A stretch of DNA of 64,000 nucleotides, taken from the NCBI GenBank assembly GCA_020853705.1, contig JADYYK010000019.1:1-64000 (forward strand), read 5' to 3'. The notes under the pieces are model-generated. The model was not told where the DNA came from. It did no database searches and was given only the letters and a program-made list of their open reading frames with translations. Position 1 is the stretch's first letter. Each line of letters opens with the position of its first letter. Shown in pieces: positions 52,797-62,124 of this stretch. The position numbers were made by a program, and so were the translations under genes. This stretch comes from Deltaproteobacteria bacterium (GTDB taxonomy: Bacteria > Myxococcota_A > Polyangia > Haliangiales > JADYYK01).

Positions 52797-54692
52797 ATGA
52801 AGACGTCATGGTGCTGGGCGATGGCAGTGGTGCTCGCAGCCGGGTGCGCCTCCGAGGCCCCCGAGCAGAGCGACACCGGAGCGCACGATCAGATCGACGA
52901 CGCGTTCGACGACGACGGCATCCCGGTCGAACCCGAAGAGGTCAAGGCCGACGGCTGGGGCTCGACCTCGTCACCGCCGCTGGTCCTGCGCGGCACCATC
53001 ATCACCATGGACGAGGCGCGCGGCACCCAGGACGTCATCGAGAACGGCGCCGTGGTCGTCGAGGGCACCAAGATCAAGGCCGTCCTCAAGGCCGGCGAGG
53101 CCTTCCCGGCCAACGCCACCGTGCTGCCCTCGGCCACCGGCACCAGCGACTGGGTCATCACCCCGGGCCTCATCAACTCGCACAACCACCTGGCCTACTC
53201 GACGGCGCGGATCTATCGCGAGCTGCCGCTCTACGAGAACACCTACCAGTGGCGCGACGAGAAGTACTACGACACCCACATCCAGTACCCCAAGAAGGTC
53301 TTCGCGTCGTCGAGCGGCCCGACCTCGGAGTTCGCGGTCGGCCCCGCCGGCGCGCGGGTGCCCTATGACGGCCTGGTCGGTCGCTTCGGCGAGGTCAAGG
53401 AGCTGGTCTCGGGCACCACGACGACGCAGGGCAGCTACTTCGGCACCGCGGTCCCCAACGGCTATGGCAACCACCTGGTGCGCAACCTCGACTGGTCGAA
53501 CTTCGGTCAGAAGCGCGTCAGCCAGCAGTCGCTGGGCATCCTGGTCGAGAGCTTCGACCCGCGCAAGCTGATCGCCCGCATGGACGCCAAGTCGATCGAC
53601 GCCTGGCTGGTGCACCTGCTCGAGGGCACCGACCAGGAGAGCCGGGACGAGTTCGACTGCCTGCGCGCGATGGGCCTGGTGCGCAAGGAGACCGTCCTCA
53701 TCCACGGCACCGCGCTGACCCGCGAGCAGCTGACCGAGATGGGCCGCGTCGGCGCCAAGCTGATCGCGTCGCCGACCGACAACCTGCTCTATTACGGCAC
53801 CGTCGCCGACATCAAGACCGCGTGGCAGGTCGGCGTCAACGTCAGCATCGGCACCGACTGGAGCTCGGCCGGCTCCAAGAACCTGCTCGTCGAGCTCAAG
53901 GTCCTCGACCTGCTCAACAAGCAGATCTACGGCAAGTTCTTCAGCGATCGCGACATGCTCAAGATGGTGACCTCCAACCCGGCCGACGCCGTGGGCTTCA
54001 CCACCAAGGTCGGCCGCATCAAGGCCGGCCTGTACGCCGACCTGGCCGTGTACACCAGGCGCAGCACCGGCAGCGCCTACCGCGCGGTCATCGACGGCAC
54101 CGAGGCCGACGTGCGCCTGGTGGTCATCGGCGGCGACCCGCTGTACGGCGACGCCGCCGTGATGAAGAAGCTCAAGCCGACCGACAGCGAGACCATGGGC
54201 GCCTGCGGCTTCGAGAAGGCCATCGACATCACCACCACCAGCAGCAAGACCGGCTACGGCAACATCACCTTCGCCCAGGTGCGTGACGCCCTGGACGAGG
54301 GGCTGAAGTTCCAGTCCGGCTGGCTGCAGTCGCACTGGGAGCCGGCGCGGGCCGGCGCCTGGACCGGCGCGGCGCTGACCTCGGGCCTCAAGAAGGCGTT
54401 CCCCAAGGGGCTGAGCACGCGCAACATCGACCCGGTCTACATGTGCGAGGACGCCGATCTGATGGCCGAGCTGCGCACCGACGCCAACATCCGCACCGCC
54501 TTCAACGGCGTCTGTCTCGACCTGCGCCCCTGGTATGGCCAGGGCGTCCGCACCAGCTGCAACGCCATGCCGGCCAAGCCGGCCAAGCTGACGGTGGCGC
54601 AGCACCCGGGCACCATCCCGCAGCGCCCGCCGGCGTGGTGCGCGGGCCAGAACTGGAGTGGAACCGGGGCGTTGCCGAAGCCGCCGCGGTAA
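52797..54692 (+). CDS. Amidohydrolase-family lipoprotein
   Basis: 631 residues from ATG 52797, lipobox VLAAGC, hence an extracytoplasmic lipoprotein. After an acidic linker comes a composite-domain beta-barrel start (VLRGTIITMDE), the metal motif GLINSHNHLAYS (H-x-H), VLIHGTAL (third His) and SIGTDWSSAG (catalytic Asp). TSNPADAVGF and LYADLAVYTR then rejoin the barrel; this is the chlorohydrolase/imidazolonepropionase-type arrangement. The C-terminal ~150 residues are extra. The substrate is unknown (amide or ring hydrolysis). Confidence 0.85.
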   Translation: MKTSWCWAMAVVLAAGCASEAPEQSDTGAHDQIDDAFDDDGIPVEPEEVKADGWGSTSSPPLVLRGTIITMDEARGTQDVIENGAVVVEGTKIKAVLKAGEAFPANATVLPSATGTSDWVITPGLINSHNHLAYSTARIYRELPLYENTYQWRDEKYYDTHIQYPKKVFASSSGPTSEFAVGPAGARVPYDGLVGRFGEVKELVSGTTTTQGSYFGTAVPNGYGNHLVRNLDWSNFGQKRVSQQSLGILVESFDPRKLIARMDAKSIDAWLVHLLEGTDQESRDEFDCLRAMGLVRKETVLIHGTALTREQLTEMGRVGAKLIASPTDNLLYYGTVADIKTAWQVGVNVSIGTDWSSAGSKNLLVELKVLDLLNKQIYGKFFSDRDMLKMVTSNPADAVGFTTKVGRIKAGLYADLAVYTRRSTGSAYRAVIDGTEADVRLVVIGGDPLYGDAAVMKKLKPTDSETMGACGFEKAIDITTTSSKTGYGNITFAQVRDALDEGLKFQSGWLQSHWEPARAGAWTGAALTSGLKKAFPKGLSTRNIDPVYMCEDADLMAELRTDANIRTAFNGVCLDLRPWYGQGVRTSCNAMPAKPAKLTVAQHPGTIPQRPPAWCAGQNWSGTGALPKPPR

Positions 54693-54706
54693 GACCGGAC
54701 CGGACC

Positions 54707-54737
54707 ATCCTCCTCGAAGCCGCGCTTCGAGGGGGAT
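54707..54737. terminator. Strong hairpin downstream of the amidohydrolase gene
   Basis: A 14 bp stem with one G-T wobble: CCTCGAAGC (54712-54720), loop CGC, GCTTCGAGG (54724-54732), extended by outer ATCC/GGAT pairs. Lies 14 bp after the amidohydrolase stop and before msrB. No T-run follows, so efficiency is unknown. Confidence 0.6.
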
Positions 54738-54772
54738 GAAACCAAGCAGCCTCGGCTGCCGTACTGCTCTCC

Positions 54773-55324
54773 ATGAAGCTCCTCGCCGCGCTGTCCGCCC
54801 TCACTGTCTGCCTGCTCGCTGGTTGTCACGCCCCCAGCGGGCAGGCGCCCTCCACCAAGACCAGCGCCCAGCTCCCCGCCCCCGCTCCAGGTGCCGGCCC
54901 CGGCACGATGGCGATGGCGCCGCCGACGCAGAGCAAGGTGGTCAAGACCGACGCCGAGTGGCAGCAGTCACTCAGCCCCGAGCAGTACGAGGTGCTGCGC
55001 CAGAAGGGCACCGAGGCGCCCTTCACCGGGGCCTACTGGGACGACCACGGCGACGGCGTGTATGTCTGCGCCGCGTGCGGGCAGGTGTTGTTCGACGCCC
55101 ATGACAAGTTCGACTCCGGCACCGGGTGGCCCAGCTTCACGCGCCCGGCCATGGCCGGCGTGGTCGACGACCACGTGGACGACAGCTACGGCATGTCGCG
55201 CACCGAGGTGGTGTGCAGCCGCTGTGGCGGGCACCTCGGCCACGTCTTCGACGACGGCCCGGCGCCGACCGGCCTGCGCTACTGCATCAACTCGGTGTCG
55301 CTGGCCAAGCAGTCGCGCAAGTAG
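54773..55324 (+). CDS. msrB: Peptide-methionine (R)-S-oxide reductase MsrB, lipoprotein form
   Basis: 183 residues. MsrB reduces methionine-R-sulfoxide in proteins. Zinc ligands CAAC and CSRC, the segment [22 protein letters not shown], and the catalytic RYCINSVSL are all present. Unusually it has a lipoprotein signal (LLAGC) and a Pro/Ala tether, so it would act outside the cytoplasm, repairing envelope proteins. Its separate promoter is likely, given the hairpin upstream. Confidence 0.92.
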   Translation: MKLLAALSALTVCLLAGCHAPSGQAPSTKTSAQLPAPAPGAGPGTMAMAPPTQSKVVKTDAEWQQSLSPEQYEVLRQKGTEAPFTGAYWDDHGDGVYVCAACGQVLFDAHDKFDSGTGWPSFTRPAMAGVVDDHVDDSYGMSRTEVVCSRCGGHLGHVFDDGPAPTGLRYCINSVSLAKQSRK

Positions 55325-55378
55325 CCCCCGGGCCGCGGGAAACTTGCCCGCGGCGCGCGCAGGCGGGACGATCGCGGC

Positions 55379-55867
55379 GTGCTGAACAAGCGAGAGCTGA
55401 TCGAGCAGCTGTATGCCCACCTGCGTGACGCCCAAGGCGTCGCGCGCCGCGCCGAGGCGGCCGCCTCCGAGGAGGCCCGCGACGGCGCCAGCGCGTCCGA
55501 GAAGCGCGAGAGCGCCCGCGTCGCGCTGGAGAACCAGAGCCTGGCCAAGGGGCAGGCCCAGCGCGCCGAGCGCACCCAGGCGGAGCTTGTGGCGCTGTCG
55601 CGCTTCCAGGCCCCCGCTGTGGTGCGCGGCAAGGTCGAGCTCGGCGCCATCGTCGAGGTCGAGGACGGCGGCGAGGGCCGGACCTTCTTCCTGGCGCCGG
55701 TGGGCGCGGGCGTCGAGCTGGCGGGGCCGGGCGGCGATGGCTTCCTGTCGGTGGTGACGCCGGCGTCACCCGTCGGACGCGCCGTACTGGGCCGCAGCGT
55801 CGGCGAGTCGGTCGAGGTGGTGGTGCGCGGCGAGCCGCGCGAGTGGACCATCACCTGGATCGAGTAG
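55379..55867 (+). CDS. GreA/GreB-like factor
   Basis: 162 residues from GTG 55379. A charged, probably coiled-coil N-terminus (LRDAQGVARRAEAAASEEAR, EKRESARVALENQSLAKG) followed by the C-terminal FKBP-like domain of Gre factors (VELGAIVEVED, VVTPASPVGRAVLGRSVGES, VEVVVRGEPREWTI). Acidic residues occur near the hairpin tip (EEARDG...SEKRE). Gre factors insert into the RNA polymerase secondary channel and stimulate transcript cleavage; the unusual tip leaves the activity uncertain. Confidence 0.75.
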   Translation: MLNKRELIEQLYAHLRDAQGVARRAEAAASEEARDGASASEKRESARVALENQSLAKGQAQRAERTQAELVALSRFQAPAVVRGKVELGAIVEVEDGGEGRTFFLAPVGAGVELAGPGGDGFLSVVTPASPVGRAVLGRSVGESVEVVVRGEPREWTITWIE

Positions 55868-56368
55868 GTGGCGCTCACCGAGTACATCGCGCGCTCGCTG
55901 GCGCCCGGGATCGGCCTGACCTCCGTGATGTTCTACAGCGCGCAGCTGCAGAACCGCATGATGTACATCACCGGCCGCGTCCGCGAGCTCGACAAGGAGG
56001 CGCGCGAGTGGCTGGGCAAGGCGCTGGAGGTCGGCAGCGACGAGGCCGCGCGACGGGACGAGCGCATGGCCAGCATCCGCATCCAGGTCACCACGCTGCT
56101 CGAGCGCGCGCACATGATCCGGCGCACCGTGCTGACGGTGTACCTGTCGCTGACGTGCTTCATCCTGACCATCCTGGGGCTGCTCCTGCTGGCGGTGCTC
56201 GAGGTGCGCACCGCGGACGTGGTGCCGGTGGCGACCTTTGCGGCCGGCTTCACCGCGATGGCGGTGGCGGCGGCGCAGTCGATGGCCGAGATGTACCTGT
56301 CGCTGCGCACCATCCGCGAGGACGTGCGCACCAGCCTGGGGCCGCAGACCAGCGCGTCGGCCGAGTAG
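55868..56368 (+). CDS. DUF2721 membrane protein
   Basis: 166 residues from GTG 55868, directly after the upstream TAG. LAPGIGLTSVMFYSAQLQNR and MYITGRVRELDKEA fit the DUF2721 family. Two C-terminal membrane spans are VLTVYLSLTCFILTILGLLL and VVPVATFAAGFTAMAVAAA. Function unknown. Co-transcribed with the Gre-like gene. Confidence 0.75.
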   Translation: MALTEYIARSLAPGIGLTSVMFYSAQLQNRMMYITGRVRELDKEAREWLGKALEVGSDEAARRDERMASIRIQVTTLLERAHMIRRTVLTVYLSLTCFILTILGLLLLAVLEVRTADVVPVATFAAGFTAMAVAAAQSMAEMYLSLRTIREDVRTSLGPQTSASAE

Positions 56369-56416
56369 GGCTCCCCGGAGAGGTTTCGCCCGCGCCCCCT
56401 CCGTGAGGGGCACTGG

Positions 56417-57106
56417 CTACCGCGTCAGCAGGGTCACCGCCCACAACATGGCGCCGACCAGCCCGAGCGCGGTCCAGGTCGCCCGGCGGCGTCGGCGGCG
56501 ACGCAGCCGGGCCGCGGCACGCGCCAGCTCGGCGTCGCGATCCAGGCGCACCGTGCGCAGCAGGTCGGGGTCGGGGCCGGGCCGATACGGCGCGCCGGCG
56601 CGGGCGCGGCTGAGCAGCTGGGCCTCGCCGCTGGCGACCGCGTGCTCGAGGGCGCACGCCAGCTCGGTGCACAGCGCGATCGCGGCCGCGATGTCGTCGG
56701 GCTCGGCATAGTAGTAGCCGTAGCGCTTGGCCAGGCGCAGCTCGCAGTCGGCCACGGTCAGGCAGGTCGGGCCCAGCGCGCACAGGCGCGGCCGCAGCGC
56801 CGACGTCAGCGCGCTGCGCACGATGTCGGCCGGCGCGCCATGGATGTGGAAGCGCCGCCCCAGCTCGGGGTCGCCGAGGTCGAGATCGTCAGCGTCACAC
56901 TCGCTGGGCAGCCAGCGATCGCGATCGAGCCCCAGCACCACCGGCAGGTGCGGCAGCGCCACGATGACGTCCCAGCCGCCGCTCTGGATGGCGAAGCCGA
57001 CCTGGTGGCCGTCGCGCGAACCTTCGAGGGCGCCCAGCTCGCGGTAGCAGGCCACCCCGGTCAGGCACGCCGCCGCAGCCTCCAGCGCCTTGTCCCGCTG
57101 ACGCAT
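56417..57106 (-). CDS. Hypothetical C-tail-anchored protein
   Basis: 229 residues from ATG 57106. Soluble body with no recognised family (HQVGFAIQSGGWDVIVALPH, GRRFHIHGAPADIVRSAL), several Cys residues, then an Arg-rich stretch and one C-terminal span (TWTALGLVGAMLWAVTLL). This is consistent with a tail-anchored or inner-membrane protein. Convergent with the DUF2721 gene and divergent from srkA. Confidence 0.6.
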   Translation of the reverse strand: MRQRDKALEAAAACLTGVACYRELGALEGSRDGHQVGFAIQSGGWDVIVALPHLPVVLGLDRDRWLPSECDADDLDLGDPELGRRFHIHGAPADIVRSALTSALRPRLCALGPTCLTVADCELRLAKRYGYYYAEPDDIAAAIALCTELACALEHAVASGEAQLLSRARAGAPYRPGPDPDLLRTVRLDRDAELARAAARLRRRRRRRATWTALGLVGAMLWAVTLLTR

Positions 57107-57203
57107 CCTCTCAGGTTAGCCTGTGCGCGCGGGCCGTGCACGCGACCATGGTCACAGCGCGGAAGCGTTTGCATCGCAGCGCGCTTTCCGCCACGGTGCG
57201 TCG

Positions 57204-58172
57204 GTGCCCGACAGCTTCTTCAGCCTGACGCCCGACGCGGTGCTGGCCGCCGTCGAGCAGGCCGGCCACGCCACCACCGGGCTGTGCTACCCGCTGAACA
57301 GCCTGGAAAATCGCGTCTACGAGGTCGAGCTCGACGACGACGCCCGGACCCGCCGCATCGCCAAGTTCTACCGCCCCGGGCGCTGGTCGCGGGCCCAGAT
57401 CGAGGAGGAGCACGCCCTGCTGGCCGCGCTCGACGAGGCCGAGGTCCCGGTGTGCGCCCCGCTGCGCTTCCCCGACGGCGCCACCCTGCACCAGGCCGCC
57501 GGGGGGATCCTGTTCACCCTGTTCCCGCGCACCGGCGGGCGGGCGCCCGACGATCTCGACGACGCGACCTTGACCGAGCTGGGCCGCCTGATCGCGCGCG
57601 TGCACAACGTGGCCGGCGCCATGCCGCTGCGCCATCGCCCCGCGCTGTCGCCCGCGACCTACGGCCGCGCCGCGCTGGCCACGCTGACGGCCCCCGGCGG
57701 GCCCGCGATGGCGCCCGGGGTCGGCGCGCGCTACCTCGCGGTGGCCGACCGCATCTGCACGGTGGCCGAGGCGCGCTGGCAGGGCCTGGCCACGCAGACC
57801 ATCCACGCCGACTGGCACCGCGGCAACCTGCTGCGCGGCAGCCGTGGCTGGGTGGTGCTCGACTTCGACGACATGGCCACTGGCCCCGCGGTGCAGGATC
57901 TCTGGCTGATGCTGCCCGCACGGGTCGCCGAGTGTCCGCGCGAGGTCGCCGCCCTGCTCAAGGGCTACCAGCAGCTGCGCGACTTCGACGACCGCGAGCT
58001 CCGCCTCATCGAGGCCCTGCGCGCGCTGCGCTACCTGCGCTACGCGGCCTGGATCGCCGCGCGCTGGAGCGACCCCGCCTTCCAGCGCGCCTTCCCGCAC
58101 TTCGCGACCGACGCCTACTGGGAGGGCCAGACCGCGGATCTCGCCGATCAGCTGCGCGCGCTGGAGGCCTGA
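57204..58172 (+). CDS. srkA: Stress response kinase A (SrkA/YihE)
   Basis: 322 residues from GTG 57204 (the frame extends upstream but has no better start). An aminoglycoside-phosphotransferase-fold Ser/Thr kinase: YPLNSLENRVYEVEL, IAKFYRPGRWSRAQIEEEH, catalytic HADWHRGNLL, metal site VLDFDDMATGPAVQDLW and RYAAWIAARWSDPAF. These closely follow E. coli SrkA, which counteracts stress-induced cell death. Cytoplasmic. No operon partner. Confidence 0.92.
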   Translation: MPDSFFSLTPDAVLAAVEQAGHATTGLCYPLNSLENRVYEVELDDDARTRRIAKFYRPGRWSRAQIEEEHALLAALDEAEVPVCAPLRFPDGATLHQAAGGILFTLFPRTGGRAPDDLDDATLTELGRLIARVHNVAGAMPLRHRPALSPATYGRAALATLTAPGGPAMAPGVGARYLAVADRICTVAEARWQGLATQTIHADWHRGNLLRGSRGWVVLDFDDMATGPAVQDLWLMLPARVAECPREVAALLKGYQQLRDFDDRELRLIEALRALRYLRYAAWIAARWSDPAFQRAFPHFATDAYWEGQTADLADQLRALEA

Positions 58173-58260
58173 GCCCGTCGACACCAGGCCGGGAAGCCTC
58201 ATGCAAACCGGAGGTTAGCCCGCAAGACCGCGCGCTCGGCTCCATGCGTATGCACTCTTC

Positions 58261-59217
58261 ATGAGCCTCGTCAGTGAAGACCTCGCGGTGCTGCGTGTCA
58301 GGATCTGGGATCGCATCGATCGGCGCGTGCTGGCCACCCTGGTGGTGAGCGCCGCCGCCCACGTCGCCTTCATCGCCTGGGCGCGCAGCGCCGAGGCCGC
58401 CCACGAGCGCGCGCCGGTGGTCAGCTTCGGCGACAGCGATCGCTTCGCCGACCCGGTGGTGCGCTTGCCGCCCACCGCGCTGCCGGCGCCGCTGCCGACC
58501 ACGCCGACCCCGGGCAGCGACCCCGGCACCAGCAAGCCGGGCACCGCGACGCCGACCATCACGCCGTCGCACAGCGGCGGCCCACGCACCGGCGGCCCCG
58601 CGCGCGTGACCGACGACGGCGCGGGCACCAATCGCTTCCTCGACCTGCTCGGGCGACGCACCCTCGACGGCCGCGGCACCCTCAGCCCGGGCGACGACCG
58701 CAACGTCGACTTCGATCGTGCCCTCGATCCCGATGCCAAGATCGACCGTGACGGCTGGAACCCCAACGCCTCGCGCGGGGAAGACGGCACCGCCATCGGC
58801 GCCAACGACCGCAAGGTCACCATCGGCGGCCCCGGCGACGTCGACACCGGCGACAAGGGTGACGACGACCTGCCGGTGCGCAAGCCGCCGCCTGGCGACC
58901 AGCCCGACCAGCCCGCCGTCAGCGCGGGCGGCGAGGACATCGCGCGCACCATCCGCAAGCGCTACATGGCCGGCTTCACGCGCTGCTACGAGCACGTCTT
59001 CTCGCCCAAGAACGCCGCCGCGGGTGGCCGCATGGAGGCCGAGATCGAGGTCAACGCCCTGGGCGCGGTGTCCGACATCGGGATCTCGCTGCCCGACGCG
59101 CTCGATGACAGCGCGTTCGAGAACTGCCTCGAGCAGCACATCCGCAGCTTCCGCTTCGGCGCCCGCAGCAAGCCGGCGACCGTGACGTTCCCCTTCCTCT
59201 TCATCGCGACCCGCTAG
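58261..59217 (+). CDS. AgmX/PglI-type TonB-like protein
   Basis: 318 residues. Membrane span near residue 25 (LATLVVSAAAHVAFIAWA), a long Pro/Thr/Gly linker and a C-terminal AgmX/PglI-type domain (IRKRYMAGFTRCYEH, GGRMEAEIEVNALGAVSDIG, FENCLEQHIRSFRF, FPFLFIATR). The topology is like a TonB or GltG/GltJ-type protein: cytoplasmic tail, periplasmic linker, and a domain that contacts envelope partners. Its stop lies in the first unit of the 42 bp tandem repeat. Function not assigned. Confidence 0.8.
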   Translation: MSLVSEDLAVLRVRIWDRIDRRVLATLVVSAAAHVAFIAWARSAEAAHERAPVVSFGDSDRFADPVVRLPPTALPAPLPTTPTPGSDPGTSKPGTATPTITPSHSGGPRTGGPARVTDDGAGTNRFLDLLGRRTLDGRGTLSPGDDRNVDFDRALDPDAKIDRDGWNPNASRGEDGTAIGANDRKVTIGGPGDVDTGDKGDDDLPVRKPPPGDQPDQPAVSAGGEDIARTIRKRYMAGFTRCYEHVFSPKNAAAGGRMEAEIEVNALGAVSDIGISLPDALDDSAFENCLEQHIRSFRFGARSKPATVTFPFLFIATR

Positions 59218-59283
59218 ACGGCTCAGTCGAGCGGGTTCTCCGTCATCGCGACCCGGTAGACGGCTCAGTCGAGCGGGTTCTCC
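59201..59283. repeat. Tandem 41 bp duplication at a convergent gene junction
   Basis: Two units of 41 bp with a 1 bp spacer (59201-59241 and 59243-59283), differing at a single base (CCGCTAG vs CCGGTAG). The first unit contains the stop of the AgmX-type gene. The second contains the last codons and stop (TGA on minus) of the M48 gene. The duplication has therefore copied the 3' ends of both genes. Confidence 0.95.
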
Positions 59284-60566
59284 ATCCGTCCCAGCGCGGC
59301 GTCGATGCCCATGCTGTCGACCTCGAGCAGCTCGGCCAGCCTGGCCAGCACGCGGCGCTCGCTGTCGTCGACCTTCTTGTCGGCCAGCGCGATGACGCAC
59401 AGATCCTCGAGCAGCTTGCGCCGGCGCAGCCCCGACAGGTGCACCGTCAGCGGCTCGGCCAGCTCGCGCAGGCGCTCGCCGCGCTTTTTTCCCGACCAGG
59501 CCATGACCTGATCGACCGACTCGGCCAGCTGGCCCTCGCTGCAGATGCGCCGCGCGGCCTGCAGCTCGGCCTCCTTGACGCGCCCGTCGGCGGCCGCGAC
59601 CTCGAGCGCGCCCAGGGCCAGAAACTCGCGCAGCTCGGCGCGGCAGGGCGCGCGCTCGGACAGGCAGGCCGGGTTCATGAGCTCCATGATGGCGGCGACC
59701 TCGCGCTCCAGCGCGGCCTCCGACAGCTTGCCGCCGGTCTGGTCGCCGCGCAGCTTGTGGTAGGTCGTCGACTGGTGAAACAGGTCGAGCGCGCGGATGC
59801 GCAGCGGGCTGTAGGGGTGGGTCGCGAACCAGTCCTGGTCGCTGGCCTCGAGCTCCTCGGCGGCCAGCGCGGTGAACTGGGTCGCGGCCTCGCGCAGATC
59901 GCCGACCTGGCGCGGATCGCACAGCCCGCTGGCGATCTTGAACTCCGCCGCCAGCGCGACGCCATAGTCGTCGCAGCACAGAAGGCCCACGCGATCCGCG
60001 GTCAGCTCGGCGTAGCGCATCCAGGCGTAGACCCGCATGGCGTCGACCGGGGCCAGCCGCTCGTCGCCCTGGAACGACAGCAGCGGGTACAGCTCGAAGT
60101 GATCGAACAGCACGTGGCCGAGCTCGTGGCCGATGACGCTGGCCAGCTCGCCGTCGCTGAGCTTCTCGATGGTCGCCGAGGTGATGCCCAGGACCAGGCG
60201 GCCATCCTCGGGCGGCACCACGAAGGCGTTGAGCTGCGCGTCCTGCATCACGAAGACGTCCATCGGCGCGGTCACGCCCAGCACCTTGCGGCAGTGATCG
60301 ATCTGCTTCCACAGCCGGGGCGCCAGCGCCGGGGTCAGGCGCACCGCGGTCTTGAGCAGCTGCTTGCGCTGATCGCGCGGCGCCGGCAGGCCCACGGCGG
60401 CGCCGCCCGGGCGGCCCTCGCGCGGCGCGTCGGGCTGCTCGGCGTCCCGCAGCAGCCCGACCAGCTCGCGGCGCTCCAGGATGGCGGCGCGCAGCTCGCG
60501 GTCGCCATCGAAGATGACGCGGGCCTTGTCGAGCGTGGTCTCGATGCGGGGTCGCAGCTTCGCCAT
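59265..60566 (-). CDS. M48-family metallopeptidase with TerB-like domain
   Basis: 433 residues from ATG 60566. Zinc motif SVIGHELGHVLFDHFELY and the downstream YAELTADRVGLL (third zinc ligand Glu) define the M48 (Ste24/HtpX-like) fold; TLDKARVIFDGD and other N-terminal segments lack membrane spans. The C-terminal ~120 residues look like TerB (LALGALEVAAADGRVKEAEL, VIALADKKVDDSERRVLARL). Likely a cytosolic or peripheral protease with a TerB module; substrate unknown. Confidence 0.85.
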   Translation of the reverse strand: MAKLRPRIETTLDKARVIFDGDRELRAAILERRELVGLLRDAEQPDAPREGRPGGAAVGLPAPRDQRKQLLKTAVRLTPALAPRLWKQIDHCRKVLGVTAPMDVFVMQDAQLNAFVVPPEDGRLVLGITSATIEKLSDGELASVIGHELGHVLFDHFELYPLLSFQGDERLAPVDAMRVYAWMRYAELTADRVGLLCCDDYGVALAAEFKIASGLCDPRQVGDLREAATQFTALAAEELEASDQDWFATHPYSPLRIRALDLFHQSTTYHKLRGDQTGGKLSEAALEREVAAIMELMNPACLSERAPCRAELREFLALGALEVAAADGRVKEAELQAARRICSEGQLAESVDQVMAWSGKKRGERLRELAEPLTVHLSGLRRRKLLEDLCVIALADKKVDDSERRVLARLAELLEVDSMGIDAALGRMENPLD

Positions 60567-60609
60567 GGCCGCAGTGTACCTCCGCGCGCGGCGCGACCCG
60601 CACGGCGCG

Positions 60610-62124
60610 TCAGTGCACGCGGCGACCGCCGATGGGGTCCTTGGGGTGCCTGGGCGGCTTCAGCTTGTCGGCCAGGTAGTCGCGCAGGACCTGGCTGCGT
60701 GTGGGCAGGAAGTCGTTGACCAGCGCGTCCGAGATGCGGAAGCGGGTGCCTTCGCCCACCACCTCGGTGTCGCGCTCGCTGACGTGGACGAAGCCGAGCG
60801 CGCTCGGTGCGATGACGCCACCGCCCAGGGCGTGGCCGGCGCTGAGTCGGTGGCAGCCGGCGCAGGACAGAAACTGGGCGCGCTCGACGAGGTCCTCGGG
60901 CGTCAGCGTGCTGCCCAGCGCGGCCAGGCGGGCCGCGATGGCGGCGTGGAAGTCGGGCGGGGCGCTCTGGAACTGCACCACATAGTTGTTCTCGCCGCTG
61001 GCGCTGGCCTGGCTCTGCGCGGTGGTGAAGGGCTCCGCGAGGTCGAGACCGAGGTCGGCCAGGGTGGCCCCGGCCAGGTCGGGCACGGCGTCGAGGAAGG
61101 CGGCCCGGAAGGCGGCCAGCTGTGGCTGTGGGTCGTCGCCCAGCAGCCCGCCGAAGAGGGTGTTGCGCACCGGGACCGGGACCAGCTGCATGGCGGTGCA
61201 GGTGTTGCCGCTGCAGGTGCGCCGCAGCTTGAACTCGCGCAGCGACCAGACCTGGCCAGGGACTCCGTCAGCCATGAACTGGTTGCTGCGCACCTGTCCT
61301 GCACCGCTGGGCCCGGCGCCCAGGTGATCGATGTGGATGACCGGCGCCACGCTGGGGAGGCCATCGAAGTAGAAGTCCTCCAGCAGGTCTGCGCGCGCCT
61401 CGGGGTCCGGGACGTCGCCGAGGTCGACCCAGAAGTCGACGATCTTGCGGCAGCCCTTGAGACCTTGCTGCGGGTGCGGATTGGCGAGCGCCGCCTCGAT
61501 GATGACCAGGTTGCGAGCACGGGGATTGTCGATGCCGGCCCGGCGCGCATAGACGATGCGGTACTCGCCGCAGTGCGAGCCGTCCGCGGGCGCCAGGTCG
61601 AAGCGGTTGAACAGGCCAATGGCGACGTACTCGTTGGGGTTCTGCCCCGGGTCGGTGAAGGGATCGACGCTCGCCTGGGCGCCCTCTCCAGGCGCCGGCC
61701 TACAGCTGTAGGGAAAGCCGTTCAGGCAGGGGTTTCCGGCGGCGTCGCGCTGGTCGTCGCAGTGCGGTCCCAGGCCGAGGCCGGGGCCCGGGTTCTGGGT
61801 GTCCCACCACTGCTGGAACAGCCCCAGCGCGGTCAGCCCGGGGACGTCACTCTGCGCGACCAGCTGGTCGAGCACGCGCCGCAGCGGGAAGCGCGCCAGG
61901 ATGACCTGCTCGGTGACCGCCAGCGAGCGGCGGGGATCGATGCTGGTCGGGGCTGGCGCGGCGGCCGTGGAGTCGGCCACCGGGGCGGGGGGCTGGGCCG
62001 CGGCGGCGCTGTGCTGCCCCGGTGGGTCGGGCGCCTCCACGGAGGGCTGCACACAGGCGACGGTCAGGCTGGCCAGACCCATGAGAGGGGCGAGGCGGTG
62101 CAGCGACCTGGGTTTCCACGTCAT
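60610..62124 (-). CDS. Lipoprotein with a c-type haem-binding CxxCH
   Basis: 504 residues. Signal peptide with lipobox-like SLTVAC, an Ala/Pro-rich tether, then a large domain with no recognised family (EYVAIGLFNRFDLAP, YRIVYARRAGI, CRKIVDFWVDLGDVPD). Near the end FLSCAGCHRLSAGHAL carries one haem c site. It could be an electron-transfer or oxidase-like lipoprotein, but no partner is adjacent. Confidence 0.75.
   Translation of the reverse strand: MTWKPRSLHRLAPLMGLASLTVACVQPSVEAPDPPGQHSAAAAQPPAPVADSTAAAPAPTSIDPRRSLAVTEQVILARFPLRRVLDQLVAQSDVPGLTALGLFQQWWDTQNPGPGLGLGPHCDDQRDAAGNPCLNGFPYSCRPAPGEGAQASVDPFTDPGQNPNEYVAIGLFNRFDLAPADGSHCGEYRIVYARRAGIDNPRARNLVIIEAALANPHPQQGLKGCRKIVDFWVDLGDVPDPEARADLLEDFYFDGLPSVAPVIHIDHLGAGPSGAGQVRSNQFMADGVPGQVWSLREFKLRRTCSGNTCTAMQLVPVPVRNTLFGGLLGDDPQPQLAAFRAAFLDAVPDLAGATLADLGLDLAEPFTTAQSQASASGENNYVVQFQSAPPDFHAAIAARLAALGSTLTPEDLVERAQFLSCAGCHRLSAGHALGGGVIAPSALGFVHVSERDTEVVGEGTRFRISDALVNDFLPTRSQVLRDYLADKLKPPRHPKDPIGGRRVH

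Noticed and set aside
58006..60603. Minus-strand 865-residue frame
   Set aside because: Overlaps srkA, AgmX-type and M48 genes in another frame; low-complexity Arg/Gly/Ala.
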